Assembly: GCA_030220185.1 (NCBI GenBank)
Contig: JASPKZ010007294.1
Location: 1,314,001 to 1,378,000, forward strand
DNA from: Diploptera punctata
Lineage: Eukaryota > Arthropoda > Insecta > Blattodea > Blaberidae
DNA length: 64,000 nt
Direction of reading: 5' to 3'
Shown: in pieces, positions 58,775 to 64,000 of the stretch
How the letters are laid out: each line of letters starts with the position of its first letter
Position numbering within the stretch: the first letter of the stretch is position 1
Notes under the pieces: model-generated
The model's input: only the letters and a program-made list of their open reading frames with translations
The model's database searches: none
What the model was told of the DNA's origin: nothing
Program-made: the position numbers and the translations under genes

Positions 58775-60340
58775 TCTTAATATATGAAAATTACGTGTCA
58801 CGTTGTTTGTCCGCGATGGAATCCTAAACTACTGAACCGATTTTAATAAAATGTTGCACACTGTGTGCTGTTTGATCCATCTTGAGACCTACGGTTGTTT
58901 ATAACTAAATTTATAGTCGCATTATTTTTTATTGCAAATTATTTGTTTATTATTTAACAAAGAGTTATAATTATCTGTGAGTTCCATACGATTCTAACAG
59001 ATGAAGGTGTAAGGTAATTGGTTTATTATTTAACCAGGTGGCTGTGTTTTTTGTTGCAACCGCGAATTTCAATTGAATTACAAATATTGATTATTTCATA
59101 ATTTAAGTGTGTTCAGTGTTTATTTTATTTTCAATATATTGATAATAATATTAATTTCTAGTGTAAGTATTAGATTTAAGTAATCTGGCTGAAAGACATC
59201 AACTTAATTTAAATGTAACTGGACCGAGAAGGGACATTGAACAATATGCCGAATCAGTTGTGGAGATCATGAATGATAAGATATCAAGTGAATTTCCGCA
59301 AATTGGTATAGGCCTATGTGAAATAAATCTTACATTTAAGAAGAATGTCAATTTAAAAACATATGAAGGTCCTAAGGAACGGAATAACAGAACTGTAAGT
59401 AAGTCTGTTAGTTATAATAATACGCCTAATATTACAGAAACAATCTCCATGCCTCAATTAAATGAAAAACAAGATGATTATAATATATCACAAGATGATA
59501 TTACTATACAGTTATTATTTAACCAGGTGGCTGTGATTTTTGTTGCAACCGCGAATTTCAGGGGAATTACAAATATTGATTATTTCATAATTTAAGTGTG
59601 TTTGTGTTTATTTTATTTTCAATATATTGATAATAATATTAATTTCGTGTGTAAGTATTAGTTTTAAGTAATCTGGCTGAAAGACAGCAACTTAATTTAA
59701 ATTTAACTGGACTGAGAAGGGACATTGACCAATATGGTGAATCAGTTCTAGAGACCATAAATGATAAGATATCAAGTGAATTTCCGCAAATGGTATAGGC
59801 CTTTGTGACATAAATCTTACATTTAAGAAGAACGTAAATTTAAAAACATATGAAGGTCCTAAGGAACGGAATAACATAACTGTAAGTAAGTCTGTTGGTT
59901 AAAATAATATGCCTAATATTACAGAAACAACCTCCATGCCTCAATTAAATGAAAAACAAGATTACTATAATATATCACAAGATGATATTACTATACAGAG
60001 ACTTCTTGATGATGATGAGAATCCAAACTGCCAACAAGTTCGTAGAAAAAAAACGAAAGTATAATGAAATCAGCAAGCCTCCTCAAAATATTCCATCAAT
60101 AAATGTATATAATCCTTATGATACACTTATGGATGATACTGAGAATGCAGGCAACATAAATTCATCTCAATCAACAAAACCACTTCCACATAAACCACCA
60201 CCCATATTTATACCGTGTGTAGTTAACGTACCAGAACTCAAAAATTGTGTAAAACAAAAACTTTCTGATTTAGATTTCTCACTTAGTTTACTACAACATA
60301 ATTTAACGTATACCTTAGCCACAGCAACGCGTGGCCGGGA
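58775..60340 (+). mobile_element. Helitron-like element carrying a duplicated gag-like segment
   Basis: It starts tcttaatatatgaaaattac after an A, with ctactgaaccgattttaata about 60 bases in; 5' TC and this subterminal motif are typical of insect Helitrons. The 3' part reads agcaacgcgtggccgggac, like a Helitron terminus whose CTAG end was lost at the junction with 60345-60557. Inside, 59024-59515 and 59516-59998 are direct tandem copies of ~485 bp. No Rep/helicase is encoded, so it is non-autonomous. Confidence 0.6.

Positions 60341-60345
<5 letters not shown>
59165..60345 (+). pseudogene. Jockey-type ORF1 (gag-like) fragment, N-terminal part duplicated
   Basis: Copy one (59190-59515) reads LNVTGPRRDIEQYAESVVEI, SEFPQIGIGLCEINLTFKKN and NEKQDDYNISQDDITIQ. 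Copy two (59680-60000) repeats this with frameshifts. After copy two come RLLDDDENPNCQQVRRKK, VYNPYDTLMDDTE and PLPHKPPPIFIPCVVNVPEL. The PPPIF..V..N..EL block resembles the segment before the zinc knuckles of Jockey-group ORF1 proteins. The zinc knuckles themselves are absent. Non-functional. Confidence 0.55.
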
Positions 60346-60387
<42 letters not shown>

Positions 60388-60557
60388 AAGTCGGGTTAGT
60401 TACACTATTTATAACTCAAGAATGGCTGGACCGATTTTTATGATCTTTGATTTGTTTGATTTGTTTCCCCCCCCCGAATAGCAGATAACTATTAAAACAT
60501 CGGAAAAATTAACGTAAAAATATTTAAAGGCGATACGACGTTCGCCGGGCCAGCTAG
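60345..60557 (+). mobile_element. Short Helitron-like end-to-end element
   Basis: It opens with (TA)n (60345-60381), then taactcaagaatggctggac and cgatttttatga, a typical Helitron 5' subterminal region. It ends with a hairpin (ggcga/tcgcc around tacgacgt, 60529-60546) and, 7 bases later, ctag at 60554-60557 followed by T. Hairpin plus CTAG|T is the Helitron 3' signature. About 213 bp, non-coding. Confidence 0.65.
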
Positions 60558-60721
60558 TATGTTACATAATTTTAAAACTATACGCACTCTTATTTAACAT
60601 ACAACTGTTTATTTCAGATAATTAGAGTCAGAGATATCATTTTAATAGGAGCTATTTTTTTCCTTCTCTTCACAACCGTCCCTCTTAAAAGTTTGAATAT
60701 ATTAACTAACTAAATCACTAG

Positions 60722-61327
60722 TACTATCGAACCTGTGAGTTTTTGGCCGCACGGATATAAGTTCTCCATGCATTCCTGTCCTAAGCCAACATCTTCCAAT
60801 CATCTCTTGTATAATTTATCTTACCCAAATTATAGTTAATGTTTTTCTCCCACCTCATTATTCGTTTTTACCTACTGGATGATTTCCCTCTGATTTTCCT
60901 AAAAGGAATTTCCATTCAACTCTTTCAATCACCATTCGTGCCACATGTCCAGTCCATCGCAGTCTGCGAAACCTAATTGCTCACATTGCATCTATTTTCC
61001 AATAAAGATCAAGTAGCTCACTGTTATGCAGTATTTTTGCATTCAAATGTCTGTTCGTCTCTCTTTGGTCCATACATATTCCTAAGAATTTTATTCTCAA
61101 ATACACGTAATATTTTCTCCTCTCCTTTGAAGTAAGAATACATGTTTCGCATCTACATAATACATCTGAAAGCATAATAATTTTATGTGTTTTCAGTTTA
61201 ACGTTTTTTCAGAGAAATTTGGATTACAAGAGTCCCTGTTATGCGTAATAGCATTTAGCTATTTCCAGAATTTAGTTCTTGTTCAATATCTTTGTGCACC
61301 TAATTTTTGTACGTAATTATTGTTCCT
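60722..61327 (-). mobile_element. RTE-type LINE 3' end, same family as 31118-34055
   Basis: Minus-strand blocks, frameshifted, read FKYLGTIIT, KFLGICMDQRETNRHLNAKI, RLRWTGHVARMVIERVEWKF and LLGKSEGNHPVGK, and the 3' end aggttcgatagt equals that of the element ending at 34050. The 5' continuation lies beyond the SINE at 61673-61735, with ggacaattaatgacaaatga matching 33414-33433. Confidence 0.78.
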
Positions 61328-61340
61328 AAGTATTTGAATT

Positions 61341-61659
61341 GTGCACCGCTGTGGTCTCGAGGTAGCGTGCTGCCTTGTCATGCAGCGGGACCGAGTTCGA
61401 TTCCCGTTTGGGACAGGCTCCTGGGTGAGGTTTATTCGAGTTTTTTCCACACTTGTAAGACAAATGTCAGGAAGCTTTGGGCCCAACGGTCCCCGAAAAT
61501 CATCCTGCCATCATCATCACCCTTCACCGATGTGGAAAGCAACGGGAAGCTGGTACACCTATAACTCCCTAGTAAAGCTGCAAAGCAAAGCATAAAATAA
61601 TGCTATGATTGCAGTGAAAGACCTGCCCTCGGGCAGAATTACTATGGATGGATGGATGG
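61341..61659 (+). mobile_element. tRNA-derived SINE, family B (full length), inserted into a LINE
   Basis: Head gtgcaccgctgtggtctcga with an A-box-like segment, B-box-like gagttcgattccc (61393-61405), body with aaatgtcagg and ggtccccgaa, then the 3' module gcaacgggaagctgg to ggatggatgg. Flanking aagtatttgaatt (61328-61340) and aggtattttaatt (61660-61672) form a 13-bp target-site duplication with two mismatches. The head matches family A at 2719 and 8961, but the 3' module is different. Confidence 0.88.
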
Positions 61660-61672
61660 AGGTATTTTAATT

Positions 61673-61735
61673 CAGCTAGGTCTTCAAAGTCTCTCTCATT
61701 TGTCATTAATTGTCCAGTTCTATTATATATTTGGC
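61673..61735 (-). mobile_element. Continuation of the RTE LINE 3' end split by the SINE
   Basis: The minus strand reads agaactggacaattaatgac, aaatgagagag and gaagacctagctgaatt, parallel to 33408-33462 of the 31-kb LINE. Confidence 0.7.
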
Positions 61736-61752
61736 TAAGTTAAATTCATAAG

Positions 61753-62460
61753 ATGGGCCCCAAGAAGAATAACTCAATGGAAATAGACGAAGTGGGTGAA
61801 ATCGTGTCCTTACAAAGCGTCGCTACAAGATGCTACTATGCTGTCCAAGTGTTGCCCAAACATAAGAAAAAGGAGGACTGGTTGCTGCGGGCGGTTATAT
61901 AATTAAAAGTTGGGGCAGTGGAGCAAGAGTCATACGCCTTAATCAGTGAGCTTCCAGAAATCCTTATTCATGAACCGTGAATAACAAGATAATTACTTTG
62001 TATCCTAAAGATTGAATAGCTTTAGAAATACAATACCAAAAGGTGTCAAAGTGTGGGTGCGTATTTTTGGTATTGCGGAGGAAAAAAATGAAGAACACAT
62101 ATGCCATCGCCTTCCAGGTGCAAAAAGAAGAAAAGTTTGTGTTAGTCTCCCCAGGTCCGTGACAAATTGACCGTAGTCATCGAGTAGGTAGAAAAACAGA
62201 TGGTGGACGACCTAGGGCTGTCATTGTTAAATTTGTGTCCTACCGTAAGCGAAGTGAGGTGTTTCGAAATAAAAAGAATTTGAAAGGCAGTGGAATTACG
62301 ATTCGTGAGGACCTTACTAGTGCTAGGCATCAGTTACTTCGCGAAGCTATAAATATTCATGGCGTAACCAATGTCTGGACCCAAGATGGTTCTGTCATTG
62401 TTAAGGTAGGAGACAGAAAAAAGCGAATAAATCATATATCAGATCTCAGGTCAGAGTGAT
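61753..62460 (+). pseudogene. CR1/Jockey-type LINE ORF1, decayed
   Basis: It opens MGPKKNNSMEIDEVGEIVSL and stops at about 61902. Later frames give VWVRIFGIAEEKNEEHICHR, SHRVGRKTDGGRPRAVIVKF and, in the open part 62235-62459, KRSEVFRNKKNLKGSGITIR, EDLTSARHQLLREAINIHGV and WTQDGSVIVKVGDRKKRI. This RSHRVGR...VKF...R..V...KKLKG order is known from ORF1-type RNA-binding proteins of insect LINEs. It ends 240 bases before ORF2, so the two belong to one element. Confidence 0.65.
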
Positions 62461-62464
62461 AATT

Positions 62465-62695
62465 ATCAACTCAGAAACTCGTTACTTTTTTGTAATTTAT
62501 TTTTATTAGTATTTAATTATTTACTGTGTTCATTTTTTTTCTTAATTTTTTCGTGTATAATCTATTTTTTTTATTAATTTAATTTTGTACTTCATATACT
62601 AAACACCAATTGATATTTCATATTTACGGTTTTCTTGTTTTAGTTAGTAACATTTCAACCATAGATTTAAGGAATGCACCTGCAGCCCTTTTCGG
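62465..62695. other. AT-rich linker between LINE ORF1 and ORF2
   Basis: T-rich sequence with no frame of note; it separates the two ORFs of the CR1/Jockey-type LINE. Confidence 0.6.
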
Positions 62696-62698
62696 TCT

Positions 62699-63961
62699 TT
62701 GACAGTTCCATTGTACCCATCTCAACATACCCCTTCCACCTCAGACCTTTTAAAATCACGTTTCTCTTTGAACAGCAATACACTCAAAATAACACATTGT
62801 AATGCACAGTCACTCCTGTCCCACTTCTCAGAATTCCAAACTATATTTTCAACACTAAATCTGCATGCCATTTTAATTTCTGAAACATGGCTGAAAAATA
62901 CCCTTCCTTCTTCTCTTGTAAACATGCAAAATTACACCTTGATTAGGAATGACAGAGTCGGGAAAAATGGAGGCGGCGTGGCGATGTATATACGTTCCGA
63001 TCTACAACCAAAAATTGTATCCCATTCGCCTAGTGAATACTCGTCTCGACCCGAATACCTATTTATAGAAATTAGAGCGAAAATGCAGAAATGTTTATTA
63101 GGAGTAGTTTATAAGCCCCCAAATGTCGGTCACCTACATGACATTGAAACAGTACTCCAAAATCTGATACCATCTTATGAACATGTAATTGTACTAGGAG
63201 ACTTCAATACTAATCTATTAGCCACAAATTCTTACAACACTATACTATTACAGACAATGTTCCAGTCATGCAATATGACAATACTGCCTTCAGAACCAAC
63301 CCATCATACTAGGTATTCTGACACACTACTAGACTTAATTATAACAAATAATCCTCAAAAAGTTATAACTAGTGGACAGATAGAAGCTCCAGGCATCTCT
63401 GCACATGACTTAATATACATTGAATATTCACTCCTTTGCTCTAAACGTAGACCTAGACTTGTAACATACAGAGACTTGAAACATATAAATTATGCGCAAT
63501 TAATTGATGACGCTGCAAAACTACCTTGGAACAACATATGGACACTTAGGACTGTAGACGAGAAAGTTGAAAATTTTAATGACATGATTTTACAATTGTA
63601 TGACAAACACGCACCTATCAAGACTAGACGTATAAACAGACCACCTGCACCCTGGATGTCTGATAATATCCGCTTGCTTATGACAGAGAGAGACGCAGCA
63701 TTTAGGAAATACAGGAGGAACAAAGAACTGACAGACTTACAGACATACAAACATCTGAGGAATAAAGTCAACCAGACTGTAAGGAATGCAAAACTAAGAT
63801 ATGCCCATACTATTATTACACAATCTATGTCCAACTCAGCTGACATGTGGAAAAATTTAAAATCAATAGGCCTCTGTCAAAATAAACTACAGGTAGAAAC
63901 AGCTGACCTACCACTAGATGAGTTGAATGACCATTTTACCCGCCTCCCTTCTGACAACTGA
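62699..63961 (+). pseudogene. CR1/Jockey-type LINE ORF2, endonuclease part (420 codons)
   Basis: Endonuclease boxes in order: LKITHCNAQSLLSHFSEF (Asn), HAILISETWLKN (Glu), GKNGGGVAMYIRSDLQ, HVIVLGDFNTNLL (Asp), YSDTLLDLIITNNPQK and GISAHDLIYIEY (HD box). A linker with KTRRINRPPAPWMSDNIRLL and AFRKYRRNKELTD leads toward the RT, which is not reached. The frame opens with TTG; the first in-frame ATG is about 75 codons in, after the first catalytic box, so a conventional start is missing. A TGA closes the frame at 63961, before the RT, probably a frameshift. The element continues past the window. Confidence 0.88.
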
Positions 63962-64000
63962 CAACACCTCACAACACAAACAACAGACAATAGATGAACT

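Noticed and set aside
61283..61595. Overlapping frames on both strands near 61.4 kb
   Set aside because: Same SINE sequence as above, not a gene.

Overview
The window looks like a repeat-rich, AT-rich insect nuclear contig. Evidence for this is a TTAGG-like degenerate repeat at the left end, tRNA-derived SINEs, Penelope-like, RTE-type, CR1/Jockey-type and RNase H-bearing LINE retroelements, mariner-, pogo- and piggyBac-like DNA elements, Helitron-type ends, two satellite arrays, and one intron-containing nuclear tRNA-Tyr gene with a T6 Pol III terminator. A large polyneopteran genome (cockroach, termite or orthopteran type) is my guess from repeat style only. I see no spliced host protein gene and no intact long host ORF; the tRNA is the only host gene I can defend.

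Layout: 0-3 kb is a degenerate TTAGG-like repeat, old repeats and a 390-bp SINE with exact target-site duplications (TSDs). 3.3-7.6 kb holds a decayed gene of an uncharacterised multicopy arthropod family on the minus strand, split by a head-to-head pair of Penelope-like copies flanked by a 12-bp TSD. 9-12 kb carries several SINE-like repeats and a 31-bp-stem hairpin. 12.4-13.2 kb has a second Penelope-type GIY-YIG fragment followed by a long inverted repeat with a hammerhead-like core. 13.97-17.72 kb is a 374-bp satellite (ten copies) with an apparent four-copy higher-order period, abutting a LINE 3' fragment. 22.0-23.3 kb is a deleted pogo-like element. 24-25.8 kb has a LINE 3' end and a second fragment of the uncharacterised family. 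26.5-28.7 kb is a third, larger Penelope-like copy, 28.77-31.09 kb a mariner-like element, and 31.1-34.05 kb a nearly complete decayed RTE-type LINE. 34.1-36 kb has degenerate ~135-bp repeats, microsatellite and a foldback element. 36.2-39.2 kb is a pogo-like transposon with a PHD-type finger that ends about 40 bp beyond the terminator side of the tRNA-Tyr gene. 41.5-44.7 kb is a second RTE-type LINE. 47.17-50.23 kb is a nearly homogeneous 44-bp satellite (about 69 copies). 50.5-52.3 kb is the RNase H end of a LINE whose 3' region is itself repetitive and contains a piggyBac-like MITE. 58.8-60.6 kb contains Helitron-type ends around a duplicated Jockey-type ORF1 fragment. 60.7-61.7 kb is an RTE 3' end split by a SINE with TSDs, and 61.75 kb to the end is the start of a CR1/Jockey-type LINE.

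The elements do not form a pathway. The window is a record of successive insertions whose nesting and TSDs give a relative order: uncharacterised family before the Penelope pair; RTE LINE before SINE; RNase H LINE before piggyBac-like MITE. All calls come from reading the sequence and from family recognition; no database search was possible.
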